Source: Physcomitrium patens (taxonomy: Eukaryota > Streptophyta > Bryopsida > Funariales > Funariaceae). Taken from it: a stretch of DNA of 64,000 bases. The position numbers were made by a program, and so were the translations under genes. Positions 48,820-60,682 of the stretch are shown piece by piece. The stretch is from positions 25,307,196 through 25,371,195 of the forward strand of contig NC_037255.1 in NCBI RefSeq assembly GCF_000002425.4, written 5' to 3'. The notes beneath the pieces were generated by a model. The model saw only the letters and a list, made by a program, of their open reading frames with translations. It was not told the DNA's origin and did not search any database. Every line of letters starts with the position of its first letter. The first letter of the stretch is position 1.

Positions 48820-49568
48820 GCAAAAAAAAGCTTAACTTCTTGTAGAAATCTTTAAAATTTTGATCTTATTCCATCAAACTTCTTAAGCATTTTAATCTTT
48901 ATTTTATTTATAATTGTAATATTAAGGCATTTTAGATTTACTTGTAAGATTAATCTCATTACTTCTTTTAATTGCACAAATACTTGGCATAGACATTGGA
49001 CCTCATTGTTGACTTCTTTCATATAAGTATGAATAATACTTTTATGGTTGACATTTATAATACATGATTTTTTGCCCTAAGCACATTCATCAACTTGTAA
49101 AAGTTTCCAATCTATTCTCACTTCTATTAAGTGTAGCATCTGTAATTTATTTTTATTTATTTTTATTTTACTTTTTCATCTCTATAATAAAAAGCTTTAA
49201 CAAATCTATAAGTTAAATTAGGAGAAGGTAATTTCTATTCTTTAATATTATATAAAAAAATTTACAAAGAAAAATAGTCAAATTTACAAGACATGGGCCT
49301 AATTTGAAAGGCAAATTTCAACATGTATGCCACATGGCCAACAAAAACATGTGGCTAATTTGTAAAGCAAATGTTCAAAATGTGCCAAATATGATCGATT
49401 TATTGGCCAAGTTTTCAACCTATCAATCACCTTCAAACACTCAAGAAGACAAATCCATACTTATAAAGCTTCTAAGAAGCCTCTCTTCAAGGTATTATTA
49501 AATTTACTTACTTCTACTTACTTCAATATAACTCTTCTTATCTTCAATAAAATTATTATGTCTGTAAC
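48820..49568 (-). mobile_element. Fossil Ty3/gypsy relic B, right part
   Basis: Continuation of relic B on the far side of element C. Gag N-terminal region about 48.83-49.1 kb collinear with relic A at 12.69-12.95 kb, leader with hairpin remains at about 49,217-49,249 (loop TAGAAATTACCTT read on the minus strand), and LTR remains from about 49.28 kb ending ATTATGTCTGTAACA at 49,568, comparable to the start of the element-1 LTR read in reverse. Confidence 0.55.
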
Positions 49569-50440
49569 ATTATTATTATTTTCCAACATATACTAATGTT
49601 GCATTAAAACATATATTTAGAAATTTTATTTGTACATGCTATAGCTTACATTTTGTATTTCTAAAAAGAATTCTTGTAACCATTTTCAATTTATTCTTTC
49701 AATTTTTTTTTTATTGCTCTTAGATTGTCTTATAGTCAAAATGTGCAATAAAAAATAAAAATTCTATGTTATTGATATTATTATAAAATTTCTTAGATGC
49801 ATTATGAATAACATTTTTTTAATACAAATAGATTCTAAATTATGTTGATTAGATTTTAATAAATATGAAATATAAAAAATAATATATATATATATATATA
49901 TATATATCTACAATTTAATTGGTTATGAAAAGACATTTATATCCATGTGTTCTAAAAAGTGTCTTAAGAATAGATATCCTATGGAGATTATTAATCTACT
50001 TGATAGATTTAAGTAGAAGCTAAACTCTTTTGCATTATTTGGCTATTCATCAATCCCATCTACCATCCAAGCTCATTTGGAACAAGCTTAGAGACTAAAC
50101 CACATATATTCTATTCTTATGTACTTAAATAGATACTAGAAAAAGAATTCTACAAACACAAGTAACTATTATTTAGATTTTAATATACACATTTTAATAT
50201 CAACTCTTAAGATAAAAATAACAATATTATAATATCTTTAGATTTAAATGATAAATATATACATGTAAATTCGTTTCTGCCTCTGTTGTTATGAAATCAA
50301 AATTCATAACATAAATGGAACTAATTCTTTTAGCTCTAAAACAGAAACCTAAATCCTAAAATAGTACACCCTTGAATTTTAGCCCTAATTTCCAAAAACT
50401 ACAAAGAAATCACCTTTATGAACAATATTATTAATCATGC
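49569..50440. other. AT-rich intergenic DNA with (AT)n
   Basis: No gene seen. (AT)n microsatellite at 49,882-49,908. Confidence 0.55.
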
Positions 50441-51631
50441 TTCCATTCAACCAGTGACGAAAGGATCTAACCTCAAACCCATTGACTGAGCACTAATACC
50501 ACATCCATCTAAATCCTGGTTCAGAGGTGATGGCAGAGATCCAATTGCTTGATATAAATAGGACTGCAGGCCCCTGGAGCACAAACCCATGCATTGGATC
50601 CATCCACGCGGGACATGCACCGACAGTCATTTACAGCCCATTTACACAATCAAGCTGGTGGAAGTTCATCCCCCAACTCAATCTTGCTGTGACTGAAATT
50701 CCCCAGCTCACTCTCATTTCTACCTACACTTAATGCATGAGTCCTCATTCTTGTCCTGGTCCACAATCCTGCATTGAAGGTCCCTGAGGAAGTGCTCTGC
50801 TACGCCGCTGAGAATGTTGTGCTGTGGGGATGGATGGTCTACTACGGGACTCGTTTGTACATGGAATACACACACTCCTCACTATTCGAAAGCAGTTGGA
50901 GGCCTTGCAAGAGAGAGATATGCCTTCTCCCACTTGAGGGTATATCCTTGAGGAATGCTTTTAAGGGGGTGATGACTCTGCCCTCTTCGCAATCATGTGC
51001 TCCCCAGGGTACGTTGTGTTTTTGAAGCCTCCTTCACTTGCGTCTGCTCTCAAATTCTTCTGATTTTCTTCTACTCCATGTTTTGGATCAGCTCACACAG
51101 AACTACTCTTCGCACCATCATCTTTACGGATAATGTGCACTCCGTAAGCGGTAAGCTTAAATTTTGGAGCGGTATTACAGCCGTGCAGTGGCGCTGCTTC
51201 TCCCTCCGCACCTGTCATCAGAAATTAAGCGTTGCGAACAAATTACTTCCAACGTAAACCCCAGCGTAATAAATTTAAGGTTAGTCGCCAAAAGACATGC
51301 CCCTCGAAAAGACAGCTGACTTCATGTTTCTGCATCTTAACGAGGAAAATTTCAAATCGCTATGTCAGGGATCTAAACAAAAATTTGGCGGTACAGAAAT
51401 ACTGTGCAGCAGCTGAGGTTTGTCAAAACACAGATGCTCCACGATTCAGACCTCGCTGCTCGTGCACTCCCTCTAGAAAGGCTACCGAAGGAAACCTCAG
51501 CTGCAGTTGCTTGGTTCCTACTTCACTTGAATTTCTATGCAATGTCGAAACCCTACCAGAAGCATTCGAGTGCCCGCAAAATTGAATTTTGTATGTAACC
51601 TATATTAGCGTGATTCACAAGATACTGTAAT
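50441..51631. other. GC-richer sequence, no recognised gene
   Basis: Base composition shifts to balanced GC here, continuous with the DC1 gene. The open frames on both strands are short and none shows a known domain. On the minus strand it lies downstream of the DC1 coding region, so it could be its 3' untranslated part or hold later exons. Otherwise it is unassigned. Confidence 0.35.
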
Positions 51632-52387
51632 TCAAAATGTAATTGTTCCAAGTAAGAAGTACGAACCTAAGGAGGAATCTGGTGCGAACAAAGATTTCAA
51701 GCACTTGGGATGGATGTTGAAGTTGCACTTGTCGCATCGGAAGCCTAGCCCCCCCCCGAACTCGAGACACATATCGCAAACGTAGCTCTTGCCGTGGTAA
51801 GTGCGGTACCCACAGCTAGAGAGGCGGTGCGGATGTACCGGGCAAAGCGGGTCAGGGGGAAGCATTGCACATGATGGGTGCAGATCAAACTTGCAGTTGG
51901 TGCAGTGGTAGACCCACCCCTGCGTAGGCATGCGCTCGCCGCAAAGGTCGCACTGGAGGCGCCCAGGTGGATATGGCGACTTGATGAGCAACTTCAGCGG
52001 GATCGGGTGGAGATAAGTGAAGATCTTCGCCCGTAACTTGGCACATCGAGCATGCACGTCGAAGTCGCAAGCCTCGCACCGGTAGCTCCACTCGCAGTCC
52101 GCCAGGGAATTCCTGCACCCGTCACACTTCTTTTTGGAGCTTGCGTGGTAGTTCGCGGGCATCAACGTAAGCGGGTGCGGGTGAGTGCAGCTCCGCAGCG
52201 TTGGCTGCAAGGTGCAGCACGCTGGGTGCAGATCATATTTGCATGCCTTGCAATGGTAAGTCGGCCCTTCTCCGAATTTGAAACACAGATCGCACACGAA
52301 GTCGCGGGATGCGTAAGGCGGCGAGCTGTGGAGCACGAGAGGAGTCTTCGGATGCAAAGTGCACGTCAGCTTGGCATCCATCGCCAT
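51632..52387 (-). CDS. DC1 (divergent C1) domain protein
   Basis: About 251 aa, read without an intron. I start at the first ATG in frame (52,387-52,385). A second ATG follows two codons later, and the frame is open slightly upstream without an ATG. The stop is TGA at 51,634-51,632. Numbering from the chosen start, it has four Cys/His-rich units, at about residues 12-57, 69-115, 127-173 and 185-229. Each has an HPHPL-like opening, a CxxC pair, a Y/F-H/R-C-x2-C pair and a final [YF]-[DN]-[LVI]-H-x2-C, the zinc-binding layout of plant DC1 domains (CDLC, HCKACKYDLHPACC, CDMC, CDKCNFNIHPKC). DC1 proteins are plant-specific relatives of diacylglycerol-binding C1 domains. Their ligands are mostly unknown, with some roles in stress and gametophyte development. 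No signal peptide or membrane segment. A possible splice donor near the 3' end (TTAGGTTCGT) means the last 15 residues or so may be intron read-through. Confidence 0.85.
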   Translation of the reverse strand: MAMDAKLTCTLHPKTPLVLHSSPPYASRDFVCDLCFKFGEGPTYHCKACKYDLHPACCTLQPTLRSCTHPHPLTLMPANYHASSKKKCDGCRNSLADCEWSYRCEACDFDVHARCAKLRAKIFTYLHPIPLKLLIKSPYPPGRLQCDLCGERMPTQGWVYHCTNCKFDLHPSCAMLPPDPLCPVHPHRLSSCGYRTYHGKSYVCDMCLEFGGGLGFRCDKCNFNIHPKCLKSLFAPDSSLGSYFLLGTITF

Positions 52388-53190
52388 CAAGTGCACATGT
52401 CTCCCTTGAACCTTACCACTCGTAAGTATACCTCACCCAGAACCGGGACTATTGGATCCACTTCCTGGTCGAAGCAACAGCACCAAACACCAGCGCCACT
52501 TGGCGATCCTCACTGACACTTGCAACTCATTCCCAATTTCAATCAGTCGCTGCACCTGATCGATCCTCGGTGCAACAACACTCCTCCAGTTCCAGGCGTG
52601 GCTTCTGATGGGCCGACGACCGCGAAATCGCTGTACGCGAAATCCAATCCCTGCAAACACCTATGGCACCCGGGGATTCTACAGACTAACGATTACCAGC
52701 GAAAACCAAAACCTTGTTTTCGACGAGCGACGCGGCGGATGCCGAGCCTTGCGACGAGGCGCCGCAGCGAGGAATCAGGCGGAAAACCACGAAGAGGTGT
52801 GATCGACAACCACGTCAAACCGAAATGGTGCAGAATTTGGAAAGCCCTTGGACAGGAGACAGGTTGGTGATTGGTACAACAACCGGGAGAAGATGATATG
52901 CCGCGGGGAGGAGGGGGGAGGTCCAGGAAATTGGGCTCCCAGCACCAGCACCAGCAGCAACAGTAGCAGTGTTTGCGGTAGCGTGTGTGTGGGATGGGGG
53001 GAAGTGGTGCCAGGTTCCCCCCTTAGTCGGCGGGATAGTTCCTTTCCTGCATCGCCACTTCCACGTCATCCCTGCCACGCTGGCATCGCCGGTTCTTGGG
53101 TGTCCCCACCTAGTCCAACGTGGCCACCCCATCAAACTGCCCCACATGTGTTTCCCTTTTCTAACATTAATTTATATTTTTACTCTAGAC
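52388..53190 (-). promoter_or_regulatory. GC-rich 5' flank of the DC1 gene
   Basis: GC-rich stretch directly upstream of the DC1 start, ending abruptly in AT-rich DNA at about 53.2 kb. Overlapping frames on both strands are typical of GC-rich non-coding DNA. Probably 5' untranslated region and promoter. No clear TATA box identified. Confidence 0.4.
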
Positions 53191-53782
53191 ACATGTATTC
53201 TCATACTCCTTCAAAAGATTCATCCATCCATCAAAGATTCTTGTAGAGTGTGATGGAAGACTCTATGGGAGTGTGATAAAATGTTACATTCTTATCCACT
53301 CACTCTCAATAAATGAGTTTCCCTATTGTTATTATTGGGCACTAGTGGAGGGCAGATTTACCCAACTAGGGTTTGATTTTGACCAGTCAACAGAGACCTA
53401 ATATGAGCCACATCTGTAAAATACAGTGCACAATTCCCTTGCTTTGCAATGCATGATGAGTATCATATCCCAATTTGCAAACACATGGCCACAAATCAAC
53501 ATTGTACAACAATTGCTGGGGACTGTGAATTTTGTTGGTGCAAAGTCAAATGCAACATGATGATGATGACACATGGAGAAAAAGCATGTTAAATGTAGCA
53601 ATGTTTTGTTCTTCATTGTTTGAGTGTTTGTTGAATTGAATAACAATGCCAACCCTTTTATGTTGGGTGTTGTTAATGCCACCACAGTTTTTGTTATTCT
53701 CACTGCACCCACACTCAATATTATTACTATTAGTATTATTTAATTCTAATCCAATTTTTGTTAGTATTTCTAATATTATATC

Positions 53783-53788
<6 letters not shown>

Positions 53789-53819
<31 letters not shown>
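53789..53819. repeat. (TA)n microsatellite
   Basis: About 15 TA units. Confidence 0.9.
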
Positions 53820-53821
<2 letters not shown>

Positions 53822-54573
53822 TCAAATTAATATTGACTTTTTTTTTCTTCCTCTTGGTAATATTTTTGGCATATTGATACCTTAAATTCATTAATGTCTT
53901 CATTTCAAACTTTTATTCTTTGACTTAGATTTTAAATATGATTTTTGTCTCAATAGTATAACTATTTATTTACGCATTATGTATAGTTGGTGTTTGTATT
54001 ATATATTAATTTTTTATTCATTGAGACAATACAAATAGTGAATTGCTAATGTCATATCTCCAATTGATATTGCTATATCCACATGATCTCTACGTGACTT
54101 AAATTGACTAAAAAGCACACCTCTACAATTAGGACGCATTTGAGAGTCCATTATTTAATTTCAATATTGACTCAAAAATAGAATTTTAAAAAATAGAAAT
54201 CAAATTAAAAAAATCAGATTAAAAAAATTATAAGGAAAATATTATGTTTTTACAGAAATTACTTGCAATTTTTTATTTTTATAATTATTTTTTTGTTGTA
54301 AAATATTCACTGTTTCCATCTACAATTTTAAATTTTAACCAAATAAAACTACTTAATTCAGTTTGTACAAATAACTATATCACTTATAACTAAAAACATT
54401 TGTTGATATAATAAAATACTTAATTTTTTGTAATCTATGTATTAAGAAGCAACTATTGCTTGATGAATTTTTATAAATTTATAGCGTAGTATTTTGATTT
54501 TTTTCTGATATTCTTTGATAATATGCAATTAATACATCTAACATCAATTATTCTAATACTAATGCTTTTCGCA

Positions 54574-54598
54574 TTTTTTTTTTTTTTTTTTTTTTTTT
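54574..54598. repeat. Poly-T run, 25 nt
   Basis: Uninterrupted T run. Confidence 0.9.
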
Positions 54599-57500
54599 CC
54601 ACAAATTCTTCTATAATAAGACTTTGAAGTTACAATTAAAAAAATTCTCTTCTGAGATTAGTTCTTAACTTATTCAAAAATCAATTAAAATTGTTATTTT
54701 TCTGTTTTCGTTTTGACTGTAAAAATTAATTACATAATCTATAATTATTAAAAGTAGAACAAGAAAGAAAAAGAAAAATTCAAATTTAACAAACTTTCTA
54801 CTGATTTTTACAATTAAATTTAATTTTTGTGTATTTTTTACCCAATATTAATTTATTAATAAATTTTAAATTATGGTGTTTGGATTTGGAAGCCAACTAA
54901 TTTTTGTCACCTCTAATGTATATATTTTTTTAACTATCAAGAATTTTATGAGATGAAAATAGTTTGTATAACATTTTAAAATTCAAGATAGAAAATCCTT
55001 CCTTATCTAAAATATCATTCATGTATTAAACTTTACAAAGAATATGTTGTTTATTATCCAAATTACACATGTTGATAATATTATTTTTCTCTTTATCATA
55101 GATGTTTTATTATTTCAATAATTTTTCATAATTATTGATATAAAATAAGATATTTTGGATTCTAAAAATTAGTAAACTATTCTCTTTAGAGATTGGTATT
55201 GATTCAACCTTCCAAAATAACATTGTTACAAAATTAACCAAATCTTTAAATTTACCTTCACATAGCACTACCACTTCAATCAGTTCAAATTTTTTTCTTT
55301 GATTTACAAGGAAAATTGTAAGATGGTTATCAGACTACCTCCTTTTAAATTTTAAAGTTTGTTATGTATTGGAATTTTTTAAAAAATATCATTTAAAAAC
55401 CTTTACTGAAAACATTATTAAAGAACCATAAAACTCACTTCTTTATGTACACATACATTTACACAATCCTATGCAAATTTCTTTTTGTATTAGGAGATTT
55501 TTCTATTATTTTTTATTCAAAATAAGTATTCTTAATAAAATTATATCTATTTTTTTTTTTAAAGAGAAATCAACTCTTCATTAAACTATTATGACATACA
55601 CAATATTTGTAGGATCAAATTGGTTTAAACAATTCAAATATCATGCATTGATTGCAAAAGTCTTTATATAAATGTAAACAAACACCAATATTTACTTCAA
55701 GCAAACACATTTGATTTATATAATTCTTTGTATTTATACTGATTTTATTCTTTTTACTTATAATTTCTAGTACTTCTCACATGACAAGGCTTTTTTATTT
55801 AATAAATTTCTATAATTAAATAAAAACGATATTCAATATTTTTTGGATATTTAAGTTTATTGAGATCAAAAAGTTATGATCTTTATTTTGTGTTAAAACA
55901 AACCTGTTTATACTATTGTTAATTAATTACAATTATTTGGCATAATGTGTGGCCAATTTAAAACCTGGCCACTAGATTACATTTTATAATTTCACTTGTT
56001 TGAATTTTAAAAAATAGAATAGAATAGAATAAAATAAAATACAATGACCCAATTTGTTATTTTTTTTTATTTAGATCTTATTATATATTTTTATATATGA
56101 TAACATAAAATTTATTTATGAATAACTTTTTTATTTTATAAGAAGATAAAATTGTATATTTGAAACTCTTTCATATACTTGGATTAGATTAAAAATTTAA
56201 ATCAAAATTTTTTAAAATAATTTTTTAAATCAAAAAAACTACAAACTTAGTCCACATCTAATACATACAGCCTAAAATTTAGTCCACATTATTAAAAATA
56301 AATAAAATAAATAATACAATATAATGTATTCAAATTCCATTGCTTCATTTGGTATTACACAATTTTAGAACTTAATAATATTTTCTAATCAATTGGTATT
56401 GAGATATAACATCTATAAAAGAATAGTGAATAAGTAATTTGTTTTTAGTGTTGTTGTATAAAAAAGAAAAAGAAATATATGGTAATAATTTGAGTCAATA
56501 CAATAAATGCAGACAAAAGATACAATAAAAAACATATATTTTGTTATTTGTCTAAATTTATCTAAATACAATACAATAAGAAATAAATGTATAGTAATGA
56601 TTTGAGTCAATTTTGCAACATAGATATTTATATTAAAGAACAAGTTCTTGTCTTTGTGGTGAATTGGACCAAGTGGTTTATGTCCATAATTGTGGTGAAT
56701 TTATAAAATTTGTACAGTTGTGTTGTAAAAAAAAAAACTAAGGATATTGAAAAGTGTGAATCTAATGGCAAACCATTTGATTTTATATGATAAAGGAGTG
56801 GTTTTTACTTTGGCTCTTTGTCTCTACATCCTTTATATTAGTCTTTATTGGACAAACAATAGAAATTATTTTATTGATTAAAAATGAACCAATTTTTTTT
56901 TTTAAAAAAAAAAAAAATTAGTAAAGAGTTGCATGGAGATAATAATACTATTGTGATAGTAGATGGGAGTTCATTAAATTTGGAAAATTATTATCTTTCA
57001 TCAAGGGAGAAGGAAAAAAACAAAACAAAACAAAACAACAAAACAACAAAACAAAAAGTTCAAATAAAATACATTAAGTGTTCATAACTTTGAAACACTG
57101 CAATAATATAAATGGAAACTGAGATGTAATTTATATATATAATTGAAAGGTATATTATAAATTGTTGAAGCATAATTATGCTTTTATAATTGAAGCATAC
57201 TTTGAAAACTTTTAAGTAATGTGTAATATGAATAGAAAGCAATGATGTGCTCAATTACTAAGTTTTTCTTTATAAAAAGAGTCGATATGGTATATAGTAT
57301 GATATAAGGACCGCATCTAATGTATGTAATATTACAAAAAGTCATATACAATAGGTAAATATAGTATAAATGCACAATGAGCCACATTGATGTATAGTTT
57401 GTACCATAAAATAGTACTAATTGCATATAAATGTGAAAACACCACTATTTCAACTTTCTTTTAGAATGTGTCAATAGTGTACATTACTTTACATTCATTG

Positions 57501-57600
57501 TCTTGGAAATCATTATTTTTTGCATCAAATAATGCATTGACCTTATACAGCAACCCAATGTGGTGAATAGTAAAGTTACTGAAAGTGAGCATTTGTGAGA

Positions 57601-59032
57601 TGGGTACCACACTGCCCGGTATAGACAAGATTGAAATGAAAGAAGCGGCTCCTCTGTAAGTTGGGTTGACATGTTTGTTTTGAAAGAGAGAGAGCGTAAG
57701 CAAGCAAGGAAAACAAGTTCTAAAGGAGGATTTCACCAGCCGGACTTTTCTACGCCATGCTCCTCCAGCAAGCACAAACACTTAGGTGGGATCACTGCCG
57801 AACAAATTCCCAAGGAAGCGAGGAAATCTATAACGGAGGTTGAGGAGCGGCCATGGTGCCGCAGTGGTCCTCAACATGGAGCTCATTTCGGAAGCACTGC
57901 CACTTGAGTCGACAGTAACAGTAACCACCAGATTCCCCTAAGACAACCCCCTTATGGATCAGCCGAGCAACACGCAAGCTGGAATAGAAACCCACCCACC
58001 CACAGAACCTACACCCACTTGGACATGGGCAACAAAGAAGAGTCCGAGGTGCCGTTTCTAGCTACTCTTGCTCCCACTGGAATGCCAGTGGATGCTCCAC
58101 GATCGCATCGCAAGGCTCAGTATTTTGTGGCACCGCCATCTCGGGATCTGAGTTGCTCTTTTAGGAATGACTACTGGAGACTCGTCAGGCTGCGTCTACA
58201 GTAGCGATGAGTAGTTCGACAAGTTGACGAGCACTTGTTCAACGGTATCCTCGTGTCTGAGGAATCCATATGCTTGCTACTACTTTCAGACCACTAGAGA
58301 TGCATTGCATTCTGGGCCTCTTCATGTGGACAGTGGAGCACATGGAGAATCTTTGATCATTACCCCATAGAGAGAACCATATTGAGAAGTCCTTGAAATG
58401 CTCCACTGCGGAGGCTGAATGAAGGCTTCAGTGCCTTGACATAGGTCTATGACCTAGAGTCAATAAATCCATTTTTCAGTGGCGGGCCGCTCCCAAGCAA
58501 AGCTATTAGCGAAGCTTTCTATTTGCTCCATAAGTTGCAAGAGTTACTAGAAAACTTGACAGAAAACGTAGTTTAGGGTCGGGGATTACGCAGTCCGCGT
58601 TTTCTATGTAGTCGGAAGCTCTAAGAATTTCAAAATCCGACAATGGATCATGTGACATGTTAGAAGTCAAAGATCCTTGGATGAGACAATCTAATCGCAC
58701 GACCTAAACATATAACTTGCGGGCCTGAACCGAGTGAGTCGAGAGTACATCAAAGTCATAGTTCATCTTTTAAAATGAAAACATTTGAGATCCAACCGAA
58801 GCCATCCTACGAGAACTCCACAAGATCACAGGCACTGTACACCCCCCAGGCAATGCTTTCATTCTACTACACGTTATGCAAACCCTGTTGGAATAGCTTT
58901 TCCATTGGAAAGGCCTAGAGTCCATTGTTCGAGACAAAGGAGGGCATGAACAATACCGAACCTGAATCTGAAAGCTAACAACAACTACTGTTGCCTTGCC
59001 AAACCCGTCGTCAAATTGGCAACCAGGAGCTA
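57601..59032. other. Balanced-GC sequence downstream of CDPK, unassigned
   Basis: Composition resembles the host-gene block rather than the AT-rich flanks. The small open frames (for example 57,671-57,907 plus strand) have no recognisable domain. On the minus strand it follows the CDPK stop, so part is likely 3' untranslated region. The rest may be a decayed or non-coding gene. Confidence 0.35.
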
Positions 59033-60682
59033 CTACCTGTGTCTGGGCTTGTTCACCGTTCCTCCGTTTTCAGCGCCAGGATTGCCCTTGCGCATCATGG
59101 CTACGAACTCGTCGTAGTCTATTCTTCCGTCGTTGTCTGTGTCCACCTCGCTGATGATCTCTTGGATGGTCTCAGGATCTCCCATTCCATTCTTCTCCAT
59201 TGCTTCCTGAAGCTCGTCGATGGTGATATACCCGCTATTGTCCGTGTCGAAATGCATGAATGCTGCCCAAAGGTGATCCTCTTTCTCCGTCTTGTTCATG
59301 TGCATTGTTGCCGATATGAACTCGTTGAAGTCGATCTTGCCGTTTCCATCGACATCTGCAGCTTCCATTAGTTTCCTGATGTCCGATTCATTAAGTTTTG
59401 AGCCCTGCTTCAGCAACCCTTCCTTAAGCTCCTCGAACGTCACCGTGCCGCTGTTGTCTGTATCTATGGATTTGAACATCTCCCTCAACCCCACGATCTC
59501 TTCCTCCGACAGACTCTCTGCAATCACCTTCAGCGCCAGCTTTTTCATCTTGTTGGCGGCTGAGAAATTTTTCAGTCTGGTCAACACCGCATTGTCGAGT
59601 GGCACGTCTGGAGCATCACCATCTTCCTTCATCCATGGATGGTTCAACACCTGCTGTGCCGTCAGACGTATCTTCACGTTAGGGTTTAGCATTTTCCTCA
59701 CCAAATCCTTAGCCCCGTTGGAGATTTTCGGCCATGGATCGTTCTCGAAGTCTATGTGCCCTTTGAGCACAGCGTCAAAGATACCCTGCTCAGTTTCAGC
59801 CCAGAAGGGGGGTACACCACACAGCAGAATGTACACAATCACGCCTGCACTCCAAACATCAGCTTCAGGACCATAACTTCTCTTCAAAACTTCAGGGGCC
59901 ACGTAATACGCACTTCCAACAATATCCTGGAACACATCTCCTGGCTTAAAGAAAGTTGACAGACCGAAGTCTGTGGCCTTCAGAGGCGCATCCTCAGCCT
60001 TGCTGGCCAACAGAAAATTCTCTGGCTTGAGATCCCGATGGAAGACCCCTAATGAGTGGCATCTGTGCACCACATTGACGATGACTCTGCACATATCGGC
60101 AGCGGCGCGCTCACTGTAATGCCCCTTGGCAATGATGCGATCGAAGAGCTCGCCACCTGCACAGAGCTCCATCACAAGATGCACGGAATGCTTGTCCTCG
60201 AACACATCCTTTAACACCACGATATTGGGTGTCCCCGACAGGTGATGCATAATCTGAACCTCCCGCTTAACATCCTCGATATCCTCCTTACTGGTCAGTT
60301 TCCGTTTGGCGATGCTCTTGCACGCGTACGCCTCATTCGTCATCTTGTCAGTACACAAGTAAGTCACTCCGAACTGCCCTCGGCCAAGCTCCCGTCCCAG
60401 GATGTAAGATTGACGAATATCTGACAGCGGCTTACCCAAAACACCGGATACTGACCTCGATGCTGGCTTCGGCCTCGGCAGAGCAGCGGGCGCAGAGGTG
60501 GATCGTTCTCCGGCCTGAGCACCACTGCTTGGCTTTCCGCCATAGTTGTTTGCGCCAACGCTACCACCCTGTCTCGTCTTTGGATTGACGCTATCATTCT
60601 TCTCTCGGGTGTCTTGAGACCCGACTCCCTGATTCACCTGCCGAGTGGACTTCCTCGATCCCCTCGAACTAGTGTTCCCCAT
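59033..60682 (-). CDS. Calcium-dependent protein kinase (CDPK/CPK), single exon
   Basis: 549 aa with no intron. Ser/Thr kinase that decodes Ca2+ signals without a separate calmodulin. N-terminal variable region 1-92 begins [12 protein letters not shown]: Gly2 fits N-myristoylation, several Arg/Lys could aid membrane binding, but no Cys at 3-6 for palmitoylation. Kinase domain about 93-351: glycine loop GRGQFG 100-105, catalytic Lys122, HRDLKPEN 215-222 with Asp217, DFG 238-240, APE 262-264. All key residues are present. Autoinhibitory junction about 352-390. Four EF hands with complete Ca2+ loops start at Asp407, Asp443, Asp479 and Asp514. Length is normal for the family. The start ATG is at 60,682-60,680, and the TAG stop at 59,035-59,033. 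Land-plant CDPK genes usually have several introns, so a single exon suggests an old retrocopy or a lineage trait. The frame looks functional. Confidence 0.97.
   Translation of the reverse strand: MGNTSSRGSRKSTRQVNQGVGSQDTREKNDSVNPKTRQGGSVGANNYGGKPSSGAQAGERSTSAPAALPRPKPASRSVSGVLGKPLSDIRQSYILGRELGRGQFGVTYLCTDKMTNEAYACKSIAKRKLTSKEDIEDVKREVQIMHHLSGTPNIVVLKDVFEDKHSVHLVMELCAGGELFDRIIAKGHYSERAAADMCRVIVNVVHRCHSLGVFHRDLKPENFLLASKAEDAPLKATDFGLSTFFKPGDVFQDIVGSAYYVAPEVLKRSYGPEADVWSAGVIVYILLCGVPPFWAETEQGIFDAVLKGHIDFENDPWPKISNGAKDLVRKMLNPNVKIRLTAQQVLNHPWMKEDGDAPDVPLDNAVLTRLKNFSAANKMKKLALKVIAESLSEEEIVGLREMFKSIDTDNSGTVTFEELKEGLLKQGSKLNESDIRKLMEAADVDGNGKIDFNEFISATMHMNKTEKEDHLWAAFMHFDTDNSGYITIDELQEAMEKNGMGDPETIQEIISEVDTDNDGRIDYDEFVAMMRKGNPGAENGGTVNKPRHR

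Larger units (their letters stand above)
53191..57600. other. AT-rich intergenic DNA
   Basis: No gene recognised on either strand. Contains (TA)n at 53,789-53,819, a 25-nt poly-T at 54,574-54,598 and a CAAAA-rich run at about 57,018-57,056. Separates the DC1 and CDPK genes. Confidence 0.6.

Noticed and set aside
50527-50733. 68-codon frame with a clean ATG in GC-richer DNA
   Set aside because: No domain, no codon pattern distinguishable from the flanks, and no neighbouring exon found. Not supported as a gene.
52052-52516. 154-codon plus-strand frame opposite the DC1 gene
   Set aside because: It is the antisense shadow of the Cys-rich DC1 coding region and has no domain of its own.
53546-53885. 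Frames around the (TA)n repeat encoding Tyr-Ile repeats
   Set aside because: Pure translation of a microsatellite.
56413-57426. Several short minus-strand frames rich in Ile, Tyr and Phe
   Set aside because: Expected by chance in DNA this AT-rich. The apparent membrane segments are a composition effect.
59292-59876. 194-codon plus-strand frame opposite the CDPK
   Set aside because: Antisense shadow of a GC-rich coding region with clear kinase and EF-hand content on the other strand.
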